From: Mycobacterium montefiorense
GTDB lineage: Bacteria > Actinomycetota > Actinomycetes > Mycobacteriales > Mycobacteriaceae
Direction: 5' to 3'
Length of the DNA stretch: 64,000 nucleotides
Assembly (NCBI RefSeq): GCF_003112775.1
Contig: NZ_BFCH01000002.1
Span: 321,195-385,194 of the forward strand
Below the pieces are notes generated by a model that saw only the letters and a list, made by a program, of their open reading frames with translations, was not told where the DNA came from and did not search any database. Shown in pieces: positions 51,254 through 60,074 of the stretch. A program made the translations under genes and the position numbers. Positions within the stretch are counted from its first letter, which is position 1; every line of letters starts with the position of its first letter.

Positions 51254-52738
51254 CTATTTCGCGTCCGACGGATGCGCCTCGGCGAGCGCATCGAGAAATG
51301 ACCGCGCCCAGCGGTCCACGTCGTGAGCGAGCACCTGGCGCCGCAACGCCCGCATCCGGCGGCGGCCCTCGTCGGCGGTCTGGTTGAGCGCCGCCTCGAT
51401 CGCGTCCTTGACGCCCTCGAGGTCGTGCGGGTTGACGAGATAAGCCTGCCGGAGTTCGGCTGCGGCGCCGGTGAATTCGGACAGAACGAGCGCGCCACCT
51501 AGATCACTGCGGCAGGCGACGTACTCCTTGGCCACCAGGTTCATTCCATCCCGCAGCGGAGTGACCAGCATGACGTCGCTGGCCACGAAGAACGCGATGA
51601 GTTCGTTGCGGGGAACCGCGCGATGGATGTAATGCACCACCGGGTGGCCGACTTCGGCGTATTCGCCGTTGATATGGCCGACTTCGCGTTCGATGTCGTT
51701 GCGCAGCAGCTGATAGCTCTCCACACGTTCGCGGCTCGGTGTGGCCAGCTGGACGAACACCGTGTCGTCGCGTTTGACCCGCCCCTCGGCGAGCAACTCC
51801 GAAAATGCCTTCAACCGGACGTCGATGCCCTTGGTGTAGTCGAGCCGGTCGACGCCGAGCAAGATCTTGCGCGGATTGCCCAAATTGGCGCGGATCTCTT
51901 TGGCGTGGCGCCGGATATCGCGGTCGCGGGCGGTCTGATCGAGCGCACCGGAATCGATCGAGATCGGAAACGCGCCGACCCGCACCCGGCGATCCTTCAG
52001 TTCGACCTCACCGAACCGCGAGCGCACACCGACCGGTCCGCGCGAGGTGTTGGCGCCGACCAGTCGCCGGGACAGGATCAGGAAGTTCTGGGCGCCGCCG
52101 ACTAGGTGAAATCCGACCAGGTCGGCGCCGAGCAGACCTTCGATGATCTCGGTGCGCCACGGCATTTGCATGTAGAGCTCGACCGGCGGGAACGGGATGT
52201 GTAGGAAGAAGCCGATGGTCAGGTCCGGGCGTAGCTCGCGCAGCATCTTGGGGACCAGCTGCAGCTGATAGTCCTGCACCCACACGGTCGCGCCCTGCGC
52301 GGCAGCTCGTGACGTGGCTTCGGCGAAGCGGCGGTTCACTTCGACGTAGCGGTCCCACCATTCGCGATGGTAGATGGGCTTGACGATGACGTCGTGATAA
52401 AGCGGCCACAGGGTCGCGTTCGAGAATCCCTCGTAGTATTCGGCGACGTCGTCGCCGGACAAGCGCACCGGATAGAGCTGCAGCTCATCTTGGGCGATGG
52501 GTTCGTCGTCGACGTCCACTTCCTCGTCGACAACTCCCGGCCAGCCCACCCAGGCTCCCCGGCGGCGGCGCAGCAACGGCTCTAGGGCCGTGACCAAGCC
52601 CCCCGGGCTGCGTTTCCAGGTTGTGGAGCCGTCGGGCAGCCGCTCGAGATCAACCGGCAACCGGTTGGCGACCACCACAAAGTCGGAATTCCCGAAGTGT
52701 GAAGACTTCTTCGAGTTCTGGCCACCCCGGGGAGCCAT
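51254..52738 (-). CDS. otsA: Trehalose-6-phosphate synthase OtsA
   Basis: GT20 glycosyltransferase of 494 residues that joins ADP- or UDP-glucose to glucose-6-phosphate to make trehalose-6-phosphate, needed for trehalose and mycolate carriers. Characteristic segments: [13 protein letters not shown] at the start, [11 protein letters not shown] near residue 153, [13 protein letters not shown] near 177, [17 protein letters not shown] near 294 and [12 protein letters not shown] near 396. The ATG follows immediately after the stop of a 54-residue gene, so the two are coupled. Confidence 0.95.
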   Translation of the reverse strand: MAPRGGQNSKKSSHFGNSDFVVVANRLPVDLERLPDGSTTWKRSPGGLVTALEPLLRRRRGAWVGWPGVVDEEVDVDDEPIAQDELQLYPVRLSGDDVAEYYEGFSNATLWPLYHDVIVKPIYHREWWDRYVEVNRRFAEATSRAAAQGATVWVQDYQLQLVPKMLRELRPDLTIGFFLHIPFPPVELYMQMPWRTEIIEGLLGADLVGFHLVGGAQNFLILSRRLVGANTSRGPVGVRSRFGEVELKDRRVRVGAFPISIDSGALDQTARDRDIRRHAKEIRANLGNPRKILLGVDRLDYTKGIDVRLKAFSELLAEGRVKRDDTVFVQLATPSRERVESYQLLRNDIEREVGHINGEYAEVGHPVVHYIHRAVPRNELIAFFVASDVMLVTPLRDGMNLVAKEYVACRSDLGGALVLSEFTGAAAELRQAYLVNPHDLEGVKDAIEAALNQTADEGRRRMRALRRQVLAHDVDRWARSFLDALAEAHPSDAK

Positions 52739-52903
52739 TTAGGCGTCGAGTTTCGCCGGTCCAATACCAAGCATGGACAGGAAAACGCGGCATTCATCGG
52801 CATCGTTCGCGTACGCCGCGACGACCCGCCTGGCCTGGCTCGCGGTGCTGTCGGCCAGGGGCTCGACATCGCCGATTTCGCCAGGATCAGATTTCGTAGG
52901 CAT
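52739..52903 (-). CDS. 54-residue protein coupled to otsA (Rv3489-like)
   Basis: A small acidic/helical protein beginning MPTKSDPGEIGDVEPLAD and ending FLSMLGIGPAKLDA. Its TAA is directly followed by the otsA ATG with no gap, so its translation feeds otsA. No motif is known to me. A gene of this size occurs at the same place in M. tuberculosis. Confidence 0.75.
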   Translation of the reverse strand: MPTKSDPGEIGDVEPLADSTASQARRVVAAYANDADECRVFLSMLGIGPAKLDA

Positions 52904-53493
52904 GACACAACTGTATGCGACGCCGATATTCGTCTGCAGCCGTCCGGCGCGGGGTGGGCTCGGCCTGCCCGCGGGACCCGGTTTGTCGATGCCCCACATC
53001 TGGCGGAAACCTCTGCGCAGCTATTCGGTCATACAAATATCCGCAATTGTTAACGAATTCCGAATTCTCCGCCGGATGAGATTCGTTCTTTGACTCCGCA
53101 CCTGCCCCAACGAAATGGCTGAGATTAAATCAGAAGATACGCATTCAGAGCGTTATCGGAGGTCAGCTGCGAGGCGACGTGGCGAACGTTTGCGGTGACC
53201 GTGGCGCTGGCGATCCGGTGTGCTGCGCGCCGCTCTTAATGGACGGTCAAGCGAGCCGCTGAGTTGGGCCACTGCAATTTGCGCCAAGGCTGCGACATGG
53301 AAATATGTCGTCACACGATGGTTGGCCGGGTTGCCTGGCGGTCGCCGCCTCGCCTCGCCCCTGTCTGTCTACGGACTGCTGTCCAGTTGTTCAAAGGCAA
53401 ACCAGGATGCCACCGCGACAAAGGCATTATCCTAAGCCGCAGCGCACCTCATTTTGGTCTTGCGCTGACATCGAATACTTCGGGAGAAGAACA
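52904..53493. other. 590-base intergenic region
   Basis: Open frames here are short, lack ribosome sites and show no family pattern. The region is AT-richer around 53030-53070 and 53115-53160, which fits promoters for the divergent 54-residue protein/otsA unit and the DivIVA-like gene. Two GAATTC hexamers lie seven bases apart at 53055 and 53062. No KstR site was seen. Confidence 0.55.
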
Positions 53494-54366
53494 ATGGCTC
53501 TCACGCCGGCCGATGTTCACAATGTTGCGTTTAGCAGGGCGCGTGTCGGTAAGCGTGGCTACAGCGAGCAGGAAGTCGATCTGTTCATTGATCTGGTTGA
53601 GCGAGAGCTGATTCGCCACATCGAAGAGGACGCGGAGCTGCGTCACCGGAACGCCGAGCTGCGCAACCGGGACGGTGGGCTCAAGCAGCGGGAAGCCGAG
53701 ATAGCCCAGCGAGTAGCCGCCCTGCACGAGCACGAGACCGAAATTCGCAGGCACGAGGCCAAAATTCACAAGCACGAAGACCAGGTCCGCCATCAGGAAG
53801 CTGCGCTCGCCCAGCGGGGGACGCCGCTTCCCCAGCAGGTCGCCCAGCTGCGGTATCGGGAAGCCCAGGTTGCCCAGCGCGAGGCTCAGTGCGCCGAGCA
53901 CGAGGCCGAAGTAGCTCAGCGCGAAGCCCAGCTGACCCAGCGCGAATCAGGGCTTCGCCACCGGGAAGCCGAGCTCAGCCAGTGGGAGTCGGAGCTTCGC
54001 CAGGCGGCCACCGAGGGTGCAACGAGCCAGATGGCACGACTGCAATTGCGGGCAGTGCCGGCGCCCGGCACGGTCAACGGGGCGGCGCACCTCGAGCAGA
54101 TGCGTCCGGTCGCCGCGGTGCACGGTCGCCACGACATGGAGCGGATGGCCATCCGGGCGACTACCGACACACTCGGCAACACGATGACCGAAACGGTGCA
54201 CGAGCGGACCCGCCGGAGCGCTATCGAGAATGTCAACGCGGCCGTCGCTTCTGAGCGGTCCACTGAACTCGAACAATTGAAGGAAGAGAACGCCGAACTT
54301 GCCCGCTCGCTGAGCCTGCTCAAATCCGCCGCCGCACTGCTGGCGGCCGCGCTCGACGGCCCGTAG
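53494..54366 (+). CDS. DivIVA-like coiled-coil protein with 18 heptads
   Basis: A 290-residue protein. Residues 1-45 match the DivIVA N-terminal domain ([15 protein letters not shown], then [18 protein letters not shown]), which binds curved membrane in polar-growth proteins such as Wag31. Residues 49-174 are 18 uninterrupted heptads, most of the form [LIV]-xx-R/H-E-A-E/Q, giving a predicted coiled coil. A linker follows, then a second coiled coil near 255-275 ([17 protein letters not shown]). Starts similar to Rv1682. The ATG is set by GGGAGAAG. A scaffold role is inference. Confidence 0.85.
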   Translation: MALTPADVHNVAFSRARVGKRGYSEQEVDLFIDLVERELIRHIEEDAELRHRNAELRNRDGGLKQREAEIAQRVAALHEHETEIRRHEAKIHKHEDQVRHQEAALAQRGTPLPQQVAQLRYREAQVAQREAQCAEHEAEVAQREAQLTQRESGLRHREAELSQWESELRQAATEGATSQMARLQLRAVPAPGTVNGAAHLEQMRPVAAVHGRHDMERMAIRATTDTLGNTMTETVHERTRRSAIENVNAAVASERSTELEQLKEENAELARSLSLLKSAAALLAAALDGP

Positions 54367-54459
54367 CTCGGCTGGCGGCTACCAACCCAACTCGGAGTCG
54401 CTTACATACTCGCCGTAATGTGTAAACAAGGCGATTCAACGACTAACGAGGTGGGCGGA

Positions 54460-55395
54460 ATGACAGTCTCCGAACAAGCCGACGCCGCGGCGGCCAATTC
54501 CAACTCAGCAGAGCTGGTGGCCTACGAGACCCTCGATGAGGGTCGCATCGCGCGGATTTGGCTTAACCGGCCCGATGCGCACAACGCGCAGAGTCGCGGA
54601 CTGCTGGTTGCGCTCGATGAGGCGTTCGGCCGGGCCGAGGCCGACGACACCGTTCGCGTGGTGATCCTGGCGGCGCGTGGCAAGAACTTCTCCGCCGGCC
54701 ACGATCTGGGCTCCGAGCAGGCCCTGGCGGAGCGTGCACCCGGACCGGGGCAGCATCCGACCTTCCGCTCACACGGCGCGACCTACGAGCCGATCATGGA
54801 AAAGCTGTACCACCAGGAGTGGCACTTCTTCTTTGAAAACACTTGCCGCTGGCGCGATCTACGCAAGATCACCATCGCCCAGGTGCAGGGCAACGCGATC
54901 TCGGCGGGCCTGATGCTGATCTGGGCATGCGACCTGATCGTCGCGGCCGACAATGCGAAGTTCAGTGACGTGGTCGCCGTCCGGCTGGGCATGCCAGGCG
55001 TTGAATATTACGCTCACCCTTGGGAATTCGGTCCCCGTAAAGCCAAAGAGCTGCTATTGACTGGTGATTCGCTGGACGCCGACGAGGCATATCGGCTGGG
55101 AATGGTGTCCAAGGTGTTCGCGGTCGACGAACTAGAGGAAAAGACACTGGAATTCGCCCGGCGCATTGCCGAGCGGCCTACGATGGCGTCGTTGCTGATC
55201 AAGGATTCGGTCAATGCCGCCTCCGATGCGATGGGTTACACAGAGGCTTTACGGCACGCGTTCCATGTTCACCTGTTGGGGCACGCGCACTGGGCAGCCT
55301 TCAACGAGAACAGGTGGCCTGTCGGCCAGCCGCCGCACGTCGAGGACTGGCGCAACGCGAAGCCGACCAAGGTCGCTCGCCGCGATACGCCGTAG
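54460..55395 (+). CDS. Enoyl-CoA hydratase/isomerase-family protein
   Basis: Crotonase of 311 residues. The oxyanion-hole segments are NFSAGHDLGSEQ near residue 84 and VQGNAISAGLMLIWACDLIVA near 145; FSDVVAVRLGMPG follows. An insertion of about 35 residues (YEPIMEKLYHQEWHFFFENTCRWRD) between the first and second segments is unusual in length. The catalytic Glu positions are Ala/Val-rich, so hydratase activity is not assured. GGCGGA precedes the ATG. It lies upstream of a KstR-boxed SDR pair but has no such box itself. Confidence 0.8.
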   Translation: MTVSEQADAAAANSNSAELVAYETLDEGRIARIWLNRPDAHNAQSRGLLVALDEAFGRAEADDTVRVVILAARGKNFSAGHDLGSEQALAERAPGPGQHPTFRSHGATYEPIMEKLYHQEWHFFFENTCRWRDLRKITIAQVQGNAISAGLMLIWACDLIVAADNAKFSDVVAVRLGMPGVEYYAHPWEFGPRKAKELLLTGDSLDADEAYRLGMVSKVFAVDELEEKTLEFARRIAERPTMASLLIKDSVNAASDAMGYTEALRHAFHVHLLGHAHWAAFNENRWPVGQPPHVEDWRNAKPTKVARRDTP

Positions 55396-55531
55396 CACCT
55401 ACCGCACTGGTCGGAGGCGACGGCCAATCCGCCCGCCTCAACGCGACATGTTCGTCGTTCACATCGGTGTCCGCTGCCTAACGAGACCGGGGGTAGCGAT
55501 ATTCACCGTCGGTGCTGCATGCTTCTATATC

Positions 55532-55545
55532 TAGAACCTGTTCCA
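55532..55545. promoter_or_regulatory. KstR operator upstream of the SDR pair
   Basis: TAGAACCTGTTCCA fits the consensus with one asymmetric base. It is 16 bases before the GTG at 55562. GAGAGGG between them gives a leadered start. This places the SDR pair in the KstR regulon, away from the main cluster. Confidence 0.85.
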
Positions 55546-55561
55546 GTTTGAGAGGGCCCTC

Positions 55562-56407
55562 GTGCAGCTAACTTTCGACGACCGGACGTATTTGATCACC
55601 GGCGGTGGCAGTGGAATCGGCAAGGGTGTGGCTGCCGGTCTGGTCGCGGCCGGGGCCTCCGTCATGATCATCGGCCGCAACCCCGACCGCCTGGCAGGAG
55701 CCGTCGAGGAGATCGAGCCGCTGGCGGCCAACGGCGGTGCGATCCGTTACGAGCCCACCGACGTCACGAACGAAGAAGAGGTAACTCGTGCGGTCGACGC
55801 CGCAACGGCGTGGCACGGTCGGCTGAACGGCGCGGTGCACTGCGCGGGCGGCTCGTTGACCGTCGGGCCGATCACCCACACCGATTCGGAGGCATGGCGA
55901 AACACCGTCGACCTCAACGTCAACGGCACCATGTACGTGCTCAAGCACGTGGGGCGGGAGTTGGTGCGCGGCGGCGGTGGCTCGTTCGTCGGGATCTCGT
56001 CGATCGCCGCCAGCAACACACACCGCTGGTTCGGGCCGTACGGCGTCACCAAGTCGGCCATCGACCACATGATGATGCTGGCCGCCGACGAACTCGGGCC
56101 GTCGTGGGTGCGGGTCAACAGCATCCGCCCCGGGCTGATTCGCACCGATCTCGTTGATGCCAGCGTGATTCAGTCACCGGAGATCAGTGCCGACTACGCA
56201 CTGTGCACGCCGCTGCCCCGGGTGGGTGAGGTCTCCGACGTCGCGAACCTGGCCCTGTTCTTGCTCAGCGATGCGGCTAACTGGATCACCGGGCAGTGCA
56301 TCAACGTCGACGGCGGCCACATTCTGCGCCGCGGTCCCGACTACTCCTCGATGATGGTGCAGATGTTCGGTGAAGATGCGCTACGCGGAGTGGTCCAACA
56401 ATCATGA
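55562..56407 (+). CDS. KstR-controlled short-chain dehydrogenase
   Basis: Classical SDR of 281 residues: TGGGSGIGKG near residue 13 for NAD(P), CAGG in place of NNAG near 93, and catalytic Ser-Tyr-Lys in GISSIAASNTHRWFGPYGVTK. The C-terminus is extended beyond the usual INVDGG by HILRRGPDYSSMM. It is probably a steroid or acyl-CoA alcohol dehydrogenase; the substrate is unknown. GTG start with GAGAGGG. Its stop overlaps the next SDR by four bases. Confidence 0.88.
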   Translation: MQLTFDDRTYLITGGGSGIGKGVAAGLVAAGASVMIIGRNPDRLAGAVEEIEPLAANGGAIRYEPTDVTNEEEVTRAVDAATAWHGRLNGAVHCAGGSLTVGPITHTDSEAWRNTVDLNVNGTMYVLKHVGRELVRGGGGSFVGISSIAASNTHRWFGPYGVTKSAIDHMMMLAADELGPSWVRVNSIRPGLIRTDLVDASVIQSPEISADYALCTPLPRVGEVSDVANLALFLLSDAANWITGQCINVDGGHILRRGPDYSSMMVQMFGEDALRGVVQQS

Positions 56408-57195
56408 ACAGACTTGAGGGCAAGCGGATCCTGGTGACGGGCGCCGCGTCGGGGATCGGCCAGGCGACAGCGCTGCGGCTACTGAGCGAGGGCGCCAGCG
56501 TGGTGGCCGCCGACATCTCGGCCGACGGTCTGAGGGTCACTCAGGCCCGAGCCGACGAGGCCGCAACCGCGCATCGGCTCAGCGCCATGCCGATCGATGT
56601 CGGTAACGAAGATTCGGTGATCGACGGCGTCCGCGCGGCCGTCGATAAGCTCGGCGGCCTGGATTCGCTCGTCAATGCGGCGGGCATTCTGCGCTCCTGG
56701 CACACTCACCAGACCAGCACCGACCAGTGGAATCAAATCATCGCCGTGAACTTGACCGGTACTTTTCTGGTGGTCCGGGAGGCGTTGCCGGCCTTGCTGG
56801 CGAATTCGAGCAGCGCGATCGTGAACTTCAGCTCAACCTCCGCGTCCTTTGCCCACCCGTACATGGCGGCCTACGCCGCGAGCAAGGGCGGAATCCAGGC
56901 CTTCACACATTCTTTGGCGCTCGAATATGCCAAGCAGGGTCTGCGCGCGGCGTGCGTGGCCCCTGGCAGCATCAAGTCCGGGATCACCGACGCGACCGGT
57001 GGATACATCCCGAAGGACGCGGACTGGTCGCTGTTTCCCCGGCTGATGCCGATCCTGCCGACCACGACGGAATCCAGCGGCGCGGGGATGGCAGGAACCG
57101 ATGCGGTCGCCGGTGTGATCGCCATGCTGGTGTCCGACGATGGAGCCTGGATCACGGGCACCGAGATCCGCATGGACGGCGGCACGCACGCCTAG
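56404..57195 (+). CDS. Short-chain dehydrogenase, second of a pair
   Basis: SDR of 263 residues: TGAASGIGQA near residue 12, NAAG near 88, catalytic Ser-Tyr-Lys in FSSTSASFAHPYMAAYAASKGG, and C-terminal TEIRMDGGTHA. The ATG overlaps the first SDR's stop (ATGA), so both follow the KstR operator at 55532. An SDR also stands next to cpsA in M. tuberculosis (Rv3485c); equivalence is likely but not proven. It converges on the LCP gene. Confidence 0.87.
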   Translation: MNRLEGKRILVTGAASGIGQATALRLLSEGASVVAADISADGLRVTQARADEAATAHRLSAMPIDVGNEDSVIDGVRAAVDKLGGLDSLVNAAGILRSWHTHQTSTDQWNQIIAVNLTGTFLVVREALPALLANSSSAIVNFSSTSASFAHPYMAAYAASKGGIQAFTHSLALEYAKQGLRAACVAPGSIKSGITDATGGYIPKDADWSLFPRLMPILPTTTESSGAGMAGTDAVAGVIAMLVSDDGAWITGTEIRMDGGTHA

Positions 57196-57236
57196 GCGTT
57201 CGGCGACGACCCGCTACGCGCCGCTTGCGATCGCCG

Positions 57237-58820
57237 CTAGTTAACGCAGGGCACTCCGCCACCGTCGATCGGCTTGCCCTGGTCGGGCGTCGGGTAGGTG
57301 TTGTTGTCGTAGCCGTAATTCGAGCTGCTCGTCTTCTTCGTCGTGGTGGTCGACGACGAAGAGGACGAGGACGAGGACGAATCGTCCATGTACTCGTCGA
57401 TCGTCGGCATCGAGAAGTTGGTGTCCACCGTCACGCGAACGTGTCCGGGCTCGACACCGGGATCGGCCTGCTTGGGAGCATCCAGGCTGAGCAGATTCGC
57501 CACATTCTGCGCGTCGGTTTCGGCGCCGGTGCCGTACTGGATGGACGTCTTGGTCGGATCGAACCAGGTACGGTCGCGGACCATGCCTGGGGTGTAGCCG
57601 TACTTCTTCAAGGCACGCGACACCTGGCTGGCCAGACCGCTCATGCTGCCGGCGTTGACCACGTCGACGACGGTGGACGGATTCGGCTTGGCGGCCGTCG
57701 TAGGAGACGAGCTGGTCGAGGTGTCGATGCCGATCGCCGCGGCCACCTCAGCCTTGATCGCGCCCGGGTCGACGATGTTGACGTCCTGGCCGCCGATGTT
57801 GTCGTAGCGGACCACCGGCAACGTCCGAAACTCCACCTGGTTTGCCGCTGCGCTGCCCGCGATTTCGCCGATCCGGCGGAACATGTTCTCGTCCCAGCCC
57901 GCTGAGAGCACGACGTCTTTGCGGGCCACGGCCATCAGGCTCTGCATCCTGCCCAGATTCGAGAAGGTGCCCGAATCCTGTAGCTCACGCATGACCGACG
58001 AAATGAAGGCTTGCTGCCGGTGGGTACGGTCCAGGTCGCCGTTGTCGAGGCCGTGACGTTGCCGGACGAAAGCCAGCGCCTCGGAGGCGTCCAGCCGCTG
58101 CGGCCCGGCGGGGAAGTCGGCGCCGGAGTAGGAGTCGGAGACGGCGTGGTTGAGGCACACATTGACTCCGCCCAAGCTCTGCGCCAGATCGTAGAAGCCC
58201 GCCAAGTTGACCTCGGCGAAGTAGTCGATCGGAACACCGGTCAGGCTTCGCACCGCTCGCAATGTCGCCGCCCGGGCGGCTTCGCGGCCCTTCGTCTCCA
58301 GCTCTTTTTGGCTGCTCACCCCCTGGTTGATCAGCTTTTGGGCGACGTACTGCTTGGTCAGACCGTAGGCCTCTTTGATCTTGATGTGGTTGTACCCCGG
58401 GACACCGTTGAACGGCACCCAGTCGTCGCGGGGGATTGAGAAGGCGACCACTTTGTTGTCGGCGCTGACGTGTACCAGGATCAGCGTGTTGGTGTTATAG
58501 CCGCCGTCATCGGAATCGCCCGCATGCAGCTGCTTGAGGATCGAATTCGGGAGGTCGTTGCCCTCCTGGTCTTTTCGCGAGTCCAGACCGATCAGCAAGA
58601 TGTTCATGTTGTCGCCGCTGGACCGCGGATCGTCGGGGCTCAGGGCCTGCGAGACGGTGATGCCGCCTAGCGCCCCGTGCGCCACGTAATACCCCGCCCC
58701 GGTCATCAGCACCGCCGCCGTGGAGACCAGCGTCATGAATGTCCGCGTTACCCCCCTGCGCAGAGGCGACGTTCGGCGAACGGCTCGATGGCGGCGATGC
58801 GCGCCGCCGGAGCGCGCCAT
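57237..58820 (-). CDS. cpsA: LytR-CpsA-Psr (LCP) family protein, CpsA-type
   Basis: A 527-residue membrane-anchored phosphotransferase of the type that links arabinogalactan to peptidoglycan; CpsA in M. tuberculosis also affects host trafficking. A basic N-terminus is followed by one membrane span (about 25-48, FMTLVSTAAVLMTGAGYYV). The LCP domain, about 70-280, has ILLIGLDSRKDQ, FSIPRDDWV and ALAFVRQRHGLDNGDLDR. A LytR_C domain is near 375-470, and the tail contains a Ser/Thr run. It diverges from the hypothetical gene at 59200. Confidence 0.9.
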   Translation of the reverse strand: MARSGGAHRRHRAVRRTSPLRRGVTRTFMTLVSTAAVLMTGAGYYVAHGALGGITVSQALSPDDPRSSGDNMNILLIGLDSRKDQEGNDLPNSILKQLHAGDSDDGGYNTNTLILVHVSADNKVVAFSIPRDDWVPFNGVPGYNHIKIKEAYGLTKQYVAQKLINQGVSSQKELETKGREAARAATLRAVRSLTGVPIDYFAEVNLAGFYDLAQSLGGVNVCLNHAVSDSYSGADFPAGPQRLDASEALAFVRQRHGLDNGDLDRTHRQQAFISSVMRELQDSGTFSNLGRMQSLMAVARKDVVLSAGWDENMFRRIGEIAGSAAANQVEFRTLPVVRYDNIGGQDVNIVDPGAIKAEVAAAIGIDTSTSSSPTTAAKPNPSTVVDVVNAGSMSGLASQVSRALKKYGYTPGMVRDRTWFDPTKTSIQYGTGAETDAQNVANLLSLDAPKQADPGVEPGHVRVTVDTNFSMPTIDEYMDDSSSSSSSSSSTTTTKKTSSSNYGYDNNTYPTPDQGKPIDGGGVPCVN

Positions 58821-59199
58821 CAGAGACCGTGACCCTTAATCCGCGCACCCCTCGATACCGCATCAGCGGTTTGCGGTGATAACGCGAAAAGCATGCGGTC
58901 AAGTATGCGTTAGCTTGCTGTGAAGCCCCCAATCGAGACGGCCTGGAAGAGGCCACTGTGGCCCTTCTCACCCCCGGGAATCAGCCGAATCGCCGACGGT
59001 AATCTGCCCGTTACCAGCATGTTTTGGCTACGATGCCACGAGCTTCGGACCCGAAGACGTTGCGGGTAGGTCTCAGGGGGAAAACATAACTGTCGAAATC
59101 GATCCCAACCCGTCACCGGACGGACACAATGCCGACCCAGAGCCGCCTGAGCACGGCTTACGCCGAATCTGGCAGCGGATCCCACCAGGCCTACGGACG

Positions 59200-59724
59200 G
59201 TGTTACCCCTAGCGGTGTTGGTGGGTGTCGTCGTGGTTGGCTTCTATAACTGGGTGCGGCCGTCGGGGGATGATTGGTCGCGGCTGCCCGACCGACTCGT
59301 TTGCCAGGTGCAGTCCGGAACTGTCCCGCCGCCCGCAACAAACGTGGTCTCGGTCGGTGTCAGCCATCCCCGGGCCAACGTGCTAGCGCTCGCGGTCCGA
59401 TTCGCCGAACCGTTGCCGGCCGCGTCGGCCTACCAACTGACCTACCGTCTCGCCAATAACGGCACCGCGTTCGCCGTGCTGAACCAGCGGCCGGGCAGCG
59501 ACGACCTGACAATCCGCAGCCTCCGACCCAACGGCTCCGAGATCCGGACGGACCTCGGCGCCCAAGCCAGCCGCACAGCACCCGACACCGTCGAGATGAC
59601 GCTGGACCTATCGAAATTCGGTATTGACAACGAGTTCGTGACCCCGGCGCTCACGGTTTCATCTGAGCTCGGCGGGCCGGCTGACGAGCCGGTGACTTAC
59701 GCGTTGCAGATCTGCCATGGTTGA
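59200..59724 (+). CDS. Membrane-anchored protein of unknown function (Rv3483c-like)
   Basis: From GTG 59200 the product is 174 residues with a hydrophobic anchor at its start (VLPLAVLVGVVVVGFYNWV) and an extracytoplasmic beta-rich domain. The same frame is open upstream and looks coding (a Pro/Glu-rich cytoplasmic start, DPEPPEHGLRRIWQRIPPG), yet no ATG, GTG or TTG occurs there. An ATA at 59086, six bases after a GGGGG site, is a candidate unusual start and would give 212 residues. Divergent from the LCP gene, as in M. tuberculosis. Function unknown. Confidence 0.65.
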   Translation: MLPLAVLVGVVVVGFYNWVRPSGDDWSRLPDRLVCQVQSGTVPPPATNVVSVGVSHPRANVLALAVRFAEPLPAASAYQLTYRLANNGTAFAVLNQRPGSDDLTIRSLRPNGSEIRTDLGAQASRTAPDTVEMTLDLSKFGIDNEFVTPALTVSSELGGPADEPVTYALQICHG

Positions 59725-59747
59725 CGAAAGCTGTTGTGGCCGAAAGG

Positions 59748-60041
59748 CTAGCGGACCTTTACCAGGTCTTCGCCGGAATAGTAGAAGATGGGAAGATTCG
59801 ACCCGGTGATGATTTCCGCAAGGTACACACCGACCGGTTCAACCTCATAGTAGTAGTGGGCGTAGCCGTCCTTGTCCAATGCCGTCGCACACGTCAGGCC
59901 CGGTGCACCGCACCTCTGTTTGGTCGGCATCGCGAGCATTGCGATCACCAGCATTACGACGATTCCGACCAAGACGGGGGCTTTTTCACTTTGGGCCTCG
60001 TTTGCACCGAGTTCGTCATCGAAGGAGTGTAAGCGCAACAT
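59748..60041 (-). CDS. Small single-span membrane protein, unknown
   Basis: A 97-residue protein: a charged N-terminus (MLRLHSFDDELGANEAQSEK), one membrane span (about 22-40, PVLVGIVVMLVIAMLAMP) and a short outer domain with two Cys (QRCGAPGLTC) and a Tyr-rich stretch (DGYAHYYYEVEP). No family recognised. Divergent from the TDT carrier gene by 33 bases. Confidence 0.6.
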   Translation of the reverse strand: MLRLHSFDDELGANEAQSEKAPVLVGIVVMLVIAMLAMPTKQRCGAPGLTCATALDKDGYAHYYYEVEPVGVYLAEIITGSNLPIFYYSGEDLVKVR

Positions 60042-60074
60042 CGAGCAATCTCGGGGAAGTAAGGTCTCACAGCT

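Noticed and set aside
53055..53067. Two adjacent GAATTC hexamers
   Set aside because: Short and without further symmetry or gene context; likely chance in an AT-richer spacer.
53220..53493. Short open frames upstream of the DivIVA-like gene, including an in-frame extension
   Set aside because: No ribosome sites or family similarity; the DivIVA domain starts at ATG 53494.
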